Source: Mycobacterium sp. 1164985.4
Lineage (GTDB): Bacteria; Actinomycetota; Actinomycetes; Mycobacteriales; Mycobacteriaceae
DNA length: 64,000 nucleotides
Reading direction: 5' to 3'
NCBI RefSeq assembly: GCF_001668575.1
Contig: NZ_LZMD01000087.1
Coordinates: forward strand, 1 to 64,000
Positions within the stretch are counted from its first letter, which is position 1. Every line of letters begins with the position of its first letter. The notes beneath the pieces are model-generated. The model was not told the DNA's origin, made no database searches, and saw only the letters and a program-made list of their open reading frames with translations. Below are positions 1 to 8,590 of this stretch, one piece after another. The position numbers and the translations under genes were made by a program.

Positions 1-73
1 ACCAATCCAGCACCCCACCCACGGGTGTCGAACCACTACGGCCGCCCACCCTCTTGACTCGACCTACAGCCAG

Positions 74-1426
74 CTAGTCGAACAGCACCGCGGGGTTGAG
101 GTAGCCGGAGGGGTCGAACGCCGCCTTGACGGTCCGCATCGCTGCGATGTCGGCGTCGGTGCGCGACATCGGAAGGTAGGCCCGCTTGCGGGTGCCGACG
201 CCGTGCTCGGAGCTGACGTTGCCGCCCATGCGCGCGATGAGGTCCATCATCGACTCGTACAGCGCGCGTTCCGCCTCGTTCTCGAGGGTGCAACGCACGA
301 GGTTCAGGTGCAGGTTGCCCTCGCCGACGTGCCCGAACAGCACGGGGATCGCTGCGGGTGCATGGGCGGAGGCGACGGCGACGGCTTCGGAGGCGAACGG
401 CGCGATGGCCGAAAGCGGAAGCGAAACATCGAATTTCAGTGGCGGACCGTATACGCCGAGCACCTCGGCGACGGCCTCGCGCACCTGCCAGAGCCTCTGC
501 TGTGCGGCCGCGTCGACGCCGACAGCGGGCTCGCCGGACAGATCCGTTCCCTCGATCGCGTCGGCCAGCCGCTCGGTCTGGTCGGTGTCGCCCGCCAGCT
601 CGATGAGCAGCTGCCAGGCGCCGTCGACGGGTGCGGGCACGCCGGCGTGCTCGGCGGTCAACGCGCTGGCCCGCGCGTCGATCAACTCCAGCGCGGCGAT
701 GCCGTCCAGGTCGCGGAAGAGGCGACCGGCCGCCACGAGCGAATCGAGGTCGGCGAACCCGCAGATCGCGGTCACGCGGTGCGCGGGCGTTGGGTGCAGC
801 CTCAAATCGAGCGCGGTGATGACGCCCAGAGTGCCTTCGGCGCCGACGAACAGCGACGCCAGGTCGTAGCCGGTGTTGTCCATTCGCACCTGGCTCTGCC
901 GGTGCACCACCGACCCGTCGGGCAATGCGACGTCCAACCCGATCACCTGCTCGCCCATGTTGCCGTAGCGGACGGTGCGCAGTCCGCCCGCGTTCGTCGA
1001 GGCCATTCCGCCGACGGTCGCGGTGTCGCGTGCGGCCAGATCGACGCCGAACACGAGGCCCGCCTCATCGGCCGCCCGTTGCACCTCGGCCAGAGTCACG
1101 CCCGCGCCCACCGAGATCCGGCGCTCGGCGACGTCGACATCACCGATGTTCCGTAACCGCTCTGTGGACAACAACACGTCGTCGTGCTCGGGAACCGTGC
1201 CGGCCACCAGCGATGTCCGGCCGCCCTGCACGGTGACGTAAGCGCCGGCGTCGCGGCAGGCCCGCAGCACCGCGCCGACCTCGTCGGCAGAACCCGGCCG
1301 CACCAGGGCGCTGGCCCGGCCGTGATAGCGCCCCGTGTGGTCGACGACGCGTGCCGCCAGCACGTCGGGATCGGTGCTGACATAGACGTTCCCGACGATC
1401 TCGGCCAGCCGTTCGATCACGTTCAT
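74..1426 (-). CDS. FAD-linked oxidase, GlcD/D-lactate dehydrogenase type
   Basis: A 450-residue flavoprotein of the glycolate oxidase subunit D / D-lactate dehydrogenase family, expected to oxidise a 2-hydroxy acid with covalent or tightly bound FAD. The N-terminal half (about 38-215) is a PCMH-type FAD domain with the usual Gly-rich stretch VGGMASTNAGG. The C-terminal FAD-oxidase domain carries GHVGEGNLH (about 365-373) and EHGVG (about 407-411), the usual metal/substrate-site motifs. The ATG start overlaps the stop of the upstream nuclease-helicase gene by four bases (ATGA), so the two are probably translationally coupled. The physiological substrate cannot be told from sequence. A second family member lies at 11265-12629. 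Downstream bases 1-73 hold nothing recognisable. Confidence 0.85.
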   Translation of the reverse strand: MNVIERLAEIVGNVYVSTDPDVLAARVVDHTGRYHGRASALVRPGSADEVGAVLRACRDAGAYVTVQGGRTSLVAGTVPEHDDVLLSTERLRNIGDVDVAERRISVGAGVTLAEVQRAADEAGLVFGVDLAARDTATVGGMASTNAGGLRTVRYGNMGEQVIGLDVALPDGSVVHRQSQVRMDNTGYDLASLFVGAEGTLGVITALDLRLHPTPAHRVTAICGFADLDSLVAAGRLFRDLDGIAALELIDARASALTAEHAGVPAPVDGAWQLLIELAGDTDQTERLADAIEGTDLSGEPAVGVDAAAQQRLWQVREAVAEVLGVYGPPLKFDVSLPLSAIAPFASEAVAVASAHAPAAIPVLFGHVGEGNLHLNLVRCTLENEAERALYESMMDLIARMGGNVSSEHGVGTRKRAYLPMSRTDADIAAMRTVKAAFDPSGYLNPAVLFD

Positions 1427-4400
1427 GACGTGGGGGCGGCCAGCGACAGGAACGCGCCCAGCTCGATCAAGCGGTCTGGTGTGCCGGGCAGATACTCGGT
1501 TAGCGCCTCCGAGCGGACGATCACGCTGAGATACTTGGCGCGGCTGATCGCGACGTTGAGACGATTCCGGTTGAGCAGGAACGATATTCCGCGCGGCACA
1601 TCGTCGATGGACGACGCCGTCATCGACACGAACACCACCGGCGCCTGCCTGCCCTGGAACTTGTCCACGGTGCCGACCGCGACGTCGGGCAGTCCGGCCG
1701 CCTCGAAATACTCGCGCAGCAGCAACACCTGAGCGTTGTACGGTGCGACGACGAGCACGTCGCTCTGCGCCAGCGGGCGGGTGCCGGTTTCGTCGGTCCA
1801 CGCGCTCCCGAGCAGCATCCGCGTCGCCGCGACGATCGCCCGCGCCTCCTCGGGGCTGTTCGTGGAGTTGCCGTCGTGGGGGACGGGCACCACACGCACA
1901 CCGGGGTCCCGGCCCTCGAGGCGCCGGCCGCCGGGGCCGTCCTTCGCCGGGCGCAGCTTGCCCTCGTATGCCAGCCGGGAGACCGGTGCGCACACCGCGG
2001 GGTGCATCCGGTAGGACCGGTCGAGGAAGTAGCCGAGTTCCCCGGGCAGTGTGCGGTTTTCCTGTACCAGCCAGCCCAACGCCGATGCGTCGACCGGCTC
2101 GGGGTGGTGGCCCTGGCTGACTTGGGGTAGCTGCTGCGGATCGCCGAGCAGCATCAGATTGTCGGCGGCCCTGGCCACGGCGATCGTGTTGGCCAGGCAG
2201 AACTGTCCCGCCTCCTCGATCACCAGCAGGTCGAGGCTGCGGGCATCGACGCGGGTGTCGTTGGCGAAATCCCATGCGGTGCCGCCGATGACACACCCGG
2301 CGTGATCGGCGATGAACGCCGCGTACTCGTCCTTGTCGATCGCCTGACACCCGACGTCGTCGGGACAGTCCTTCTTGGCGATGCGCGCGGGATCCACCCC
2401 GGCGATGATGAGGTCGCGAAAAAGGTTCTCCACCACCGCATGTGACTGCGCGACGACGCCGACGCGCCACTGGTGGCCGTTGACCAGGCGGGCGATGATG
2501 CGGGCCGCGGTGTACGTCTTGCCGGTTCCCGGCGGGCCGTGCACCGCGAGATACGACGAGTCCAGATCGAGCACCGCGGCCGTGATGTCGGCGGTGACGT
2601 CGCCGGTGTGGGGCAGGGGTGCGCCACTGCGCGTACGAGGAGGCCGGCGCAAGAGCACATCGACGACAGCGGTCGGCGGAAGGTCCGGAAGCGTCGCGGC
2701 GATCTCGGTGGCCGCGGTGTCGATCGACTCACGTAATTTCTTCGTGCCCACGATGTTTCGTGGTGTCAGCGCGAACGGCGTCTGGTTGAACGTCCCGGTA
2801 GGGGTTTCGCGTTCGCAGATCACCACCCGGGTGAGTACGGTCGGATCGTCGATCTCGATGACGTCGGCGTTGCCTGCGGCGCGCCGGTCCGCGTTGTCTG
2901 CCATGCCCGCGGGCGACGGCGGTTCATACAGCGCGAATACCTCTCCGCTGAGGCTCCCGCCCTCCAGCGTCCCGGTCAGCGCGAGCCACCGCTGCTTCTT
3001 GCGGGCGCGCGTCGACGGCAGATGCCAGTCCTTGACGACGGTCGTTCGGTCGGTGTCGACCAGGAACACGTCGCTGGTGTCGCCCCATTCGTCGACCGGG
3101 CTGTTCAACCGGTCGAAATGCGCCCACCAGAACGGTTTGTCCTCGCGGCGGTGATATCCCCGGGCGGCGGCCATCAACGCCACGGCCGTCTGTTCGGGAG
3201 TCCGTTCGGCCACACCGTCTCCGGCGAAATCCATCAACGTGTGGGCGAGTGCGTCGGCGTCCTCGACGGCGACACCCTGCGTGACGGGTTGCGGCCCTAG
3301 AGGTGGGACGCTCGACTCGATCGCGATCTTGATCAACCAGTCGCGCAGGCGATGTGTCGAGCGGCAGTCGTAGCGGTTGTAGTCCTCGATCTTCTTGAGC
3401 AGGTTGGCGGCTTCGTCGTGACGGCCCGCGGCGCGCATCTCGCAGAACCGCGCATACATCGTGATCGACTCCGTCGCGGTGGTGACGTCGCCATCGCGCA
3501 ACTCCGAACCCATGTACAGCGGCTCCAACGACTTCAGGCTGTAGTTCTCCGTGCCCACGCGAATGCTCTTGCGCACCAGTGGATACAGGTCGACCAGGAC
3601 ACCACTGCGCAGCAGGTCGTCGACCTCGTCTTCGCCGACGCCGTAGCGTCCGGCCAACCGCAGCAGCGCGCTCTTCTCGTACGCCGCGTAGTGGTAGACG
3701 TGCATCTTCGGATACTTCTTGCGGCGCTGGCGTACCAGCTTGAGGAAGTCCACAAGGGCCTTCCGCTCGCTCGCGCGGTCGTGCGCCCACAGCGGGCGGA
3801 ACCCGCCGCCCACCTCGAGCACGCCCCACATGTACTCCAGGCCCCACTCGTGCCCGTCCACCGTCCACAGCGGGTCGCCCTCGAAGTCGAAAAACAGATC
3901 GCCCTTGTCGGGATCGGGCAGCAGCGTCAACGGCTGGGCGTCGACGACCTGATACGGCGGCTTGCCATCCACCCGCGGGGCCAACTGCAATCGCGCCTGG
4001 TTCCGCAGCGCGGTGAACGTCCGCGCCGGAAGCTCGGCCACCGGACCCTCGTGGCCGGCGAGTTCGGCGACCGTCGTGATGCCCGCGTCGAGCAGGCGGG
4101 CCCGCTGGCTCACCCGCATGTTCGCCACGAGCAGCAGATCGTCGTTGGCCCTCACCTGGGTCGCGCATTCCGGACAGCGGAAACACGCGCGCACGCTCTC
4201 GTCGGCCCAGTCGACCGGCGCTCCGGACGCGTAGTGGTCGTCGAGCAAGCGCTGCAGGGCCGCGCGGCGCGGGCGATACACGGGGAGCAGTTCGTCGATG
4301 CGATAGGTCGCGGTGGCGCCGTCGCCGAGAACGAGTTCGACCTCGTCGGCGACCGGTACGCCCGCGGCCGTGAGCACTTCGGCGTAGGCCGCCAACTGCA

Positions 4401-4848
4401 GCAGCGCCTCCACCTTCACCGACCGCGCGAGTTTGGTGTCACGCAACCGATACCGCTCGCCGTCGGGGCCCTGTTCGAGCATCAGGAAGTCGGCGAAACC
4501 GACGAATCGGCCGTCGAACATCGCGGCCTGATAGATCACCTCGGCGCGGCGGTCGACGGCACGTCGCGTCTGGTCGGCGGCGGCGGTCAGCCCCTCGACC
4601 GTGTACGGCGGCCTGCCGATGATCGCGATGTCGGCGCTGTCGCGCAGCAGCTCGAGATGCCGCTGTTCGTGGTCGTCGCCGAGTTGGGCCGTGCGGGCCA
4701 GCAGCTCGTCCTCGACCGCGACCGCCGGACCCCGGCCGAGTTTGGCGTCGAATGCACGCAGTAGCGCGTACTCGCAGCGGGCTGCCGCTGCGAGATCGGA
4801 TGCGCTGTATATGACGCGGGTTTCGGCGCCCTCGGAGGCCACGAACAC
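1423..4848 (-). CDS. TM0106-family RecB-like nuclease fused to a Dna2/UPF1-type helicase (Rv1251c ortholog)
   Basis: A 1141-residue protein with three modules. Residues 1-230 look like a Cas4/AddB-type PD-(D/E)XK nuclease: D120, D137-x-K139 and Q151 fit the active site, and C25 with C222, C225 and C228 fit the four ligands of a 4Fe-4S cluster. A central RNase H-like segment contains DFEGD (321-325). The C-terminal third is a superfamily 1 helicase, with GPPGTGKT near 770, VIEEAG near 874, GDPQQLPQ near 903 and a final VAISRAK motif. It should cut and unwind DNA, but its pathway is not established. The GTG start is favoured because a TACAGT -10 element lies exactly seven bases upstream, giving a leaderless mRNA. 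It matches M. tuberculosis Rv1251c in layout and in its lprE neighbour. Confidence 0.88.
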   Translation of the reverse strand: MFVASEGAETRVIYSASDLAAAARCEYALLRAFDAKLGRGPAVAVEDELLARTAQLGDDHEQRHLELLRDSADIAIIGRPPYTVEGLTAAADQTRRAVDRRAEVIYQAAMFDGRFVGFADFLMLEQGPDGERYRLRDTKLARSVKVEALLQLAAYAEVLTAAGVPVADEVELVLGDGATATYRIDELLPVYRPRRAALQRLLDDHYASGAPVDWADESVRACFRCPECATQVRANDDLLLVANMRVSQRARLLDAGITTVAELAGHEGPVAELPARTFTALRNQARLQLAPRVDGKPPYQVVDAQPLTLLPDPDKGDLFFDFEGDPLWTVDGHEWGLEYMWGVLEVGGGFRPLWAHDRASERKALVDFLKLVRQRRKKYPKMHVYHYAAYEKSALLRLAGRYGVGEDEVDDLLRSGVLVDLYPLVRKSIRVGTENYSLKSLEPLYMGSELRDGDVTTATESITMYARFCEMRAAGRHDEAANLLKKIEDYNRYDCRSTHRLRDWLIKIAIESSVPPLGPQPVTQGVAVEDADALAHTLMDFAGDGVAERTPEQTAVALMAAARGYHRREDKPFWWAHFDRLNSPVDEWGDTSDVFLVDTDRTTVVKDWHLPSTRARKKQRWLALTGTLEGGSLSGEVFALYEPPSPAGMADNADRRAAGNADVIEIDDPTVLTRVVICERETPTGTFNQTPFALTPRNIVGTKKLRESIDTAATEIAATLPDLPPTAVVDVLLRRPPRTRSGAPLPHTGDVTADITAAVLDLDSSYLAVHGPPGTGKTYTAARIIARLVNGHQWRVGVVAQSHAVVENLFRDLIIAGVDPARIAKKDCPDDVGCQAIDKDEYAAFIADHAGCVIGGTAWDFANDTRVDARSLDLLVIEEAGQFCLANTIAVARAADNLMLLGDPQQLPQVSQGHHPEPVDASALGWLVQENRTLPGELGYFLDRSYRMHPAVCAPVSRLAYEGKLRPAKDGPGGRRLEGRDPGVRVVPVPHDGNSTNSPEEARAIVAATRMLLGSAWTDETGTRPLAQSDVLVVAPYNAQVLLLREYFEAAGLPDVAVGTVDKFQGRQAPVVFVSMTASSIDDVPRGISFLLNRNRLNVAISRAKYLSVIVRSEALTEYLPGTPDRLIELGAFLSLAAPTS

Positions 4849-4854
4849 GCTGCC

Positions 4855-4860
4855 ACTGTA
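4855..4860 (-). promoter_or_regulatory. -10 element TACAGT, leaderless promoter of the nuclease-helicase gene
   Basis: On the minus strand TACAGT fits the mycobacterial TANNNT -10 consensus. Its last base is seven bases before the GTG at 4848, so +1 would coincide with the start codon. No clear -35 is seen, which is common in mycobacteria. Confidence 0.5.
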
Positions 4861-4889
4861 TGTGACCCGGGCGACATCTCACCGCTCCG

Positions 4890-4949
4890 CCGAACGTGGG
4901 CTGAACACACGCCCGAGCCTGCGAAGACGTGCGCGTAATCCACGTTCGG
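4890..4949 (-). terminator. Inverted repeat downstream of lprE
   Basis: CCGAACGTGG (4890-4899) and CCACGTTCGG (4940-4949) are perfect 10-base complementary arms around a 40-base loop. The structure starts 12 bases after the lprE stop and precedes the promoter of the next gene. It may be a terminator without a U tract; the long loop makes this uncertain. Confidence 0.4.
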
Positions 4950-4960
4950 GCGAAATCCGG

Positions 4961-5533
4961 TCAGCCGGTGTTCCCGATCAGTTCGACGCCGTTTCCGTTC
5001 CAGCGGAACCTGACCACGCTGTCGAGACCCGGCATGCCGTTCGAGTAGCGCAACGCGACGGTGTCACCGGAGCTTTGAAGGGTGTCTACGCCGTTGAAGC
5101 CGTAGGTGTCGGGCGCCCCGGTCGGGATGAACTTGCCGAGGTGGAACATCACCGCCCGGGTGTTGGGGTTGCTGGCGTTGGTGTTGGCCTTGACGATGAC
5201 GACCGACAGCTGCGCGCATTCGTTGTAGTTGCCCGCGATCGGTTCCGGGTTCCAGCCCTGGTTGCTGCGCGGATCGTGGGGCAGCTCGGCCACCGCCCTG
5301 GTGATCTCCGGCGCGGCGAGGTTGACCGCGCACGGGTCGGCGGCCGCCGGGGCGGGCGCCGCGGCGGGACCGGGCGCCGGCGGTGCGGCGGCCGGGGGAG
5401 GTGTGGCGGGAGGCAGGGCGTCGGGCGTCTTGGAGACGGTGGAGTCGCTCGCCCCGCATCCGGCGAGGACCGCCACCGTCGCCGAGAACGCCGCCATCGA
5501 TGCGATGAAGCCGTTGATCCGAACCGTGCACAT
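4961..5533 (-). CDS. lprE: DUF3558-type lipoprotein LprE
   Basis: A 190-residue secreted lipoprotein. The signal peptide ends in the lipobox VLAGC with the lipidated cysteine at residue 26. A Pro/Ala-rich linker (about 35-75) follows, then a conserved globular domain with NEC and an NPEP-type segment. The match to M. tuberculosis LprE (Rv1252c) is recalled from memory and is supported by the neighbours on both sides (Rv1251c-like and deaD). The ATG at 5533 is preferred over a GTG 12 bases upstream because AAGGG lies before it; the GTG would overlap that Shine-Dalgarno. Molecular function is unknown; the protein should sit on the outer face of the plasma membrane. It is divergent from deaD. 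Confidence 0.82.
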   Translation of the reverse strand: MCTVRINGFIASMAAFSATVAVLAGCGASDSTVSKTPDALPPATPPPAAAPPAPGPAAAPAPAAADPCAVNLAAPEITRAVAELPHDPRSNQGWNPEPIAGNYNECAQLSVVIVKANTNASNPNTRAVMFHLGKFIPTGAPDTYGFNGVDTLQSSGDTVALRYSNGMPGLDSVVRFRWNGNGVELIGNTG

Positions 5534-5612
5534 CACCTGAGCCACCCTTGCAAATCGCGTCGACCTGGTCGCGCCGACACACCGCGTGGCGGATTCGGGT
5601 GGTTGCTGGCAC

Positions 5613-5618
5613 TAGACT
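5613..5618 (+). promoter_or_regulatory. -10 element TAGACT upstream of deaD
   Basis: TAGACT fits TANNNT and predicts +1 near 5625. That leaves at most a two-base leader for the second in-frame ATG at 5627 and would exclude the ATG at 5621 from the message. Confidence 0.45.
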
Positions 5619-5620
5619 CG

Positions 5621-7312
5621 ATGCCGATGACCTCCGCCGAGTCGGATGCGAGCCAGGACGGCTCGACCGGCGACCTGACCTTCAACGACCTGCAGATTCA
5701 CCCGTCGGTGCTGCGGGCCGTCTCCGACGTCGGCTACGAGACCCCGTCCGCCATCCAGGCGGCCACGATTCCGGCGATGATGGCGGGTTCCGACGTGGTG
5801 GGTCTCGCCCAGACCGGTACCGGTAAAACCGCCGCATTCGCGATTCCGATCCTGTCGAAGATCGACACCGGCAGCCGTGCGACGCAGGCGCTCGTCCTGG
5901 CGCCGACGCGGGAGCTGGCGCTGCAGGTGGCCGAGGCGTTCGGCCGCTACGGCGCCCACCTGCCCGAGGTCAATGTGCTGCCCATCTACGGCGGATCGTC
6001 CTACGGCCCGCAGCTGGCGGGCCTCAAGCGCGGCGCCCAGGTGGTGGTCGGCACGCCGGGCCGGGTGATCGACCATCTCGAGAAGGGCCGCCTGGACCTG
6101 TCGCGCCTCGACTACCTGGTGCTCGACGAGGCCGACGAGATGCTGCAGATGGGTTTCGCCGAGGACGTGGAGCGCATCCTGGCCGAGACCCCCGAGTTCA
6201 AACAGGTCGCGCTGTTCTCGGCGACCATGCCGCCTGCGATCCGCAAGATCACCAAGAAATACCTGCACGACCCGGTCGAGGTCACGGTCAAGGCCAAAAC
6301 CGCGACCGCCGAGAACATTTCGCAGCGCTACATCCAGGTCTCGGGACACCGCAAGATGGACGCGCTGACACGGGTGCTCGAGGTTGAAGAGGGCGACGCG
6401 ATGATCGTGTTCGTCCGCACCAAGCAGGCCACCGAAGAGGTCGCCGAACGGCTCAAGGCCAGGGGCTTCGCCGCGGCGGCGATCAACGGCGACATCCCGC
6501 AGGCCCAGCGCGAGCGCACCATCGCCGCGTTGAAGGACGGCAGGATCGACGTCTTGATCGCGACCGACGTCGCCGCGCGCGGCCTCGACGTCGAACGCAT
6601 CTCCCACGTCCTCAACTACGACATCCCGCACGACACCGAGTCCTACGTGCACCGCATCGGGCGCACCGGGCGCGCCGGGCGGTCCGGATCGGCGCTGCTC
6701 TTCGTCACCCCACGCGAGCGGCACCTGCTCAAGGCCATCGAGAAGGCCACCCGCTCCAAGCTCATCGAATCCGAACTGCCCACCGTCGAGGACGTCAACG
6801 CCCAGCGCGTGGCCAAGTTCCGCGACTCGATCACCGAAGCGCTCAACGCCCCCGGCGTCGACGTCTTCCGCAACATCATCGAGGACTACGAACGCGAGCA
6901 CGACGTGCCGATCGCCGATATCGCGGCGGCATTGGCCGCGCAGGCGCAGGGCGGCGACGAGTTCTTCATGGTCGAACCGCCGCCGGAGAAGCGCCGCGAG
7001 CGCGAGGACCGTCCCCGCCGCGACAAACCCGACCGCAAACCGCGCGAAGGTCTGGTCAGCTACCGCATCTCGGTGGGCAAGCGTCACAAGGTCGGACCCG
7101 GCCACATCGTCGGCGCCATCGCCAACGAGGGCGGGCTGCACCGCAGCGACTTCGGCCACATCACCATCCGCCCGGATTACTCGTTGGTGGAGCTGCCCGC
7201 CGATCTGCCCAAGAAGACGCTCAAAGCGCTTGAGAACACCCGTATCTCGGGGGTGAAGATCAACCTGCAGCCCGACCGACGGCCGGACAAGGGCCGGCAC
7301 AAGCAGAGATGA
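5621..7312 (+). CDS. deaD: ATP-dependent RNA helicase DeaD/CsdA
   Basis: A 563-residue DEAD-box RNA helicase, expected to unwind structured RNA in ribosome assembly and cold or stress translation. All core motifs are present: the Q motif around GYETPSAIQ (38-46), AQTGTGKT (63-70), PTREL, TPGR, DEAD (about 169-172), SAT (about 200), ATDVAARGLD (about 314) and HRIGRTGR. A charged linker follows, then a C-terminal DbpA-type RNA-binding domain (about 477-550) containing GAIANEGGL. The length equals that of M. tuberculosis DeaD (Rv1253). Two ATGs six bases apart are possible starts; the promoter position favours 5627. The stop overlaps the next gene's ATG by four bases. Confidence 0.95.
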   Translation: MPMTSAESDASQDGSTGDLTFNDLQIHPSVLRAVSDVGYETPSAIQAATIPAMMAGSDVVGLAQTGTGKTAAFAIPILSKIDTGSRATQALVLAPTRELALQVAEAFGRYGAHLPEVNVLPIYGGSSYGPQLAGLKRGAQVVVGTPGRVIDHLEKGRLDLSRLDYLVLDEADEMLQMGFAEDVERILAETPEFKQVALFSATMPPAIRKITKKYLHDPVEVTVKAKTATAENISQRYIQVSGHRKMDALTRVLEVEEGDAMIVFVRTKQATEEVAERLKARGFAAAAINGDIPQAQRERTIAALKDGRIDVLIATDVAARGLDVERISHVLNYDIPHDTESYVHRIGRTGRAGRSGSALLFVTPRERHLLKAIEKATRSKLIESELPTVEDVNAQRVAKFRDSITEALNAPGVDVFRNIIEDYEREHDVPIADIAAALAAQAQGGDEFFMVEPPPEKRREREDRPRRDKPDRKPREGLVSYRISVGKRHKVGPGHIVGAIANEGGLHRSDFGHITIRPDYSLVELPADLPKKTLKALENTRISGVKINLQPDRRPDKGRHKQR

Positions 7313-8475
7313 CGCTGTCGCGGGGGCTGGACGCGCAGGGCGGTCTGGAATCCGTCAGCAGGGCCGAGCGTGTCGCCTCGCTCACCGGTATCCGCGCCGT
7401 CGCGGCGTTGTTGGTGATGCTGACCCACGCCGCGTACACAACGGGAAAGTATCCGCAGGGATACGTAGGCCTGGTGTACTCCCGCGCGGAGATCGGTGTG
7501 CCGATCTTCTTCGTGCTCAGCGGTTTTCTGTTGTTTGCGCCGTGGGTGAAAGCGGCCGCGGCGAGCCGCGAATCGGGGTCAGCGGCGCAACGAAACGCCC
7601 CCTCGGTGCGCCGGTACGCCTGGCACCGCGTCCGCCGCATCATGCCCGCCTACGTCGTCACCGTGCTGGTGGCCTACCTCGTCTACCACTTCCGGACCGC
7701 AGGTCCGAACCCGGGGCACACCTGGGAGGGGCTGTTCCGCAACCTCACCCTGACGCAGATCTACACCGACCACTACCTGTATTCGTTTCTGCACCAGGGG
7801 CTTACACAGATGTGGAGCCTCGCGGTCGAGGTCGCGTTCTACGTGTTGCTTCCGCTGCTCGCATGGTTGCTGCTGGTGGTGCTGTGCCGACGTCGGTGGC
7901 GGCCCGGCCTGCTGATCGGCGGACTGGCCGCACTCGCCCTCGTCACCCCGGCGTGGCTGATCCTGGTGCACACCACCGACTTTCTGCCCGACGGCGCGCG
8001 GCTGTGGCTGCCGTCCTACCTCGCGTGGTTCATCGGCGGGATGCTGCTGGCCGCGCTGCAACCCCTGGGGGTGCGGGCCTACGGTCTGGCCTGCATCCCG
8101 GTCGCGGTGGCCTGCTATTTCATCGCGTCCACCCCGATCGCCGGCGAGCCCACCACGTCGCCCAACGAGTTGCGCGAAGCCGTGGTGAAGGCGTTCTTCT
8201 ACGCGGTGATCGCCACCTTGGTGGTCGCGCCGCTGGCGCTCGGCGACCGAGGCATCTACGCACGGCTGCTGTCGAGCCGGCCGATGGTGTTTCTCGGTGA
8301 GATCTCCTACGAGATCTTCCTGATCCACCTGATCACGATGGAGGTCGCGATGGTGGAGATCCTGCACTACCCGATCTACACCGGCTCGATCGTGATGCTC
8401 TTTCTCGTCACCTTAGTGATGACCGTCCCGCTGGCGTGGCTGCTGCACCGGTTCACCCGAGTGCGGCCCACCTAG
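7309..8475 (+). CDS. Membrane acyltransferase, acyltransferase-3 (OafA-like) family
   Basis: A 388-residue integral membrane protein of the acyltransferase-3 family, the type that O-acylates sugars, cell-wall glycans or glycolipids. The family's catalytic-type histidine is present in the first membrane helix (H40 in MLTHAAY), followed by the expected FFVLSGFLLF segment. About ten hydrophobic helices can be seen. The gene overlaps deaD by ATGA, so it is probably co-transcribed and coupled. It corresponds to M. tuberculosis Rv1254 by position and length. The substrate is unknown. A strong hairpin follows the stop, ending the deaD unit. Confidence 0.85.
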   Translation: MTLSRGLDAQGGLESVSRAERVASLTGIRAVAALLVMLTHAAYTTGKYPQGYVGLVYSRAEIGVPIFFVLSGFLLFAPWVKAAAASRESGSAAQRNAPSVRRYAWHRVRRIMPAYVVTVLVAYLVYHFRTAGPNPGHTWEGLFRNLTLTQIYTDHYLYSFLHQGLTQMWSLAVEVAFYVLLPLLAWLLLVVLCRRRWRPGLLIGGLAALALVTPAWLILVHTTDFLPDGARLWLPSYLAWFIGGMLLAALQPLGVRAYGLACIPVAVACYFIASTPIAGEPTTSPNELREAVVKAFFYAVIATLVVAPLALGDRGIYARLLSSRPMVFLGEISYEIFLIHLITMEVAMVEILHYPIYTGSIVMLFLVTLVMTVPLAWLLHRFTRVRPT

Positions 8476-8478
8476 GAA

Positions 8479-8521
8479 CGGGTTGATCGCACCCACCACA
8501 CACGTGCGGACAATCAACCCG
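8479..8521 (+). terminator. Hairpin terminator after the acyltransferase gene
   Basis: Four bases after the stop, CGGGTTGAT (8479-8487) pairs with ATCAACCCG (8513-8521) and CGCAC (8488-8492) pairs with GTGCG (8504-8508), leaving only a four-base bulge. No U tract follows, as is usual for mycobacterial terminators. It separates the deaD unit from the iron-regulated gene. Confidence 0.65.
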
Positions 8522-8549
8522 CAAAGGGCCGGGGCCTCCCGCCGAATCG

Positions 8550-8568
8550 TTAGGGTAGCCTAACCAGA
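8550..8568 (+). promoter_or_regulatory. IdeR/DtxR-type iron box
   Basis: TTAGGGTAGCCTAACCAGA matches 15 of 19 positions of the IdeR consensus TTAGGTTAGGCTAACCTAA. It contains TAGCCT (8556-8561), a likely -10 element, so iron-loaded IdeR should block polymerase. The start codon of the siderophore-interacting protein follows at 8591. Confidence 0.8.
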
Positions 8569-8590
8569 ACGGCGACACGGAGGGCTGGTT

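Noticed and set aside
1427..2470. Extension of the first FAD oxidase frame upstream to about 2470
   Set aside because: The extension lies in the complement frames of the helicase C terminus and is Arg-rich; the ATG overlapping the helicase stop (ATGA) gives a normal family N terminus.
3352..4764. 470-codon plus-strand frame inside the nuclease-helicase gene
   Set aside because: Antisense to the nuclease domain with its conserved catalytic and cysteine residues; translation is His/Arg/Gln-rich without known motifs.
5612..7300. Long open frame antisense to deaD
   Set aside because: Covers exactly the complement of a helicase with all motifs; translation is repetitive Gly/Leu/Arg/Asp sequence without a recognisable family or ribosome site.
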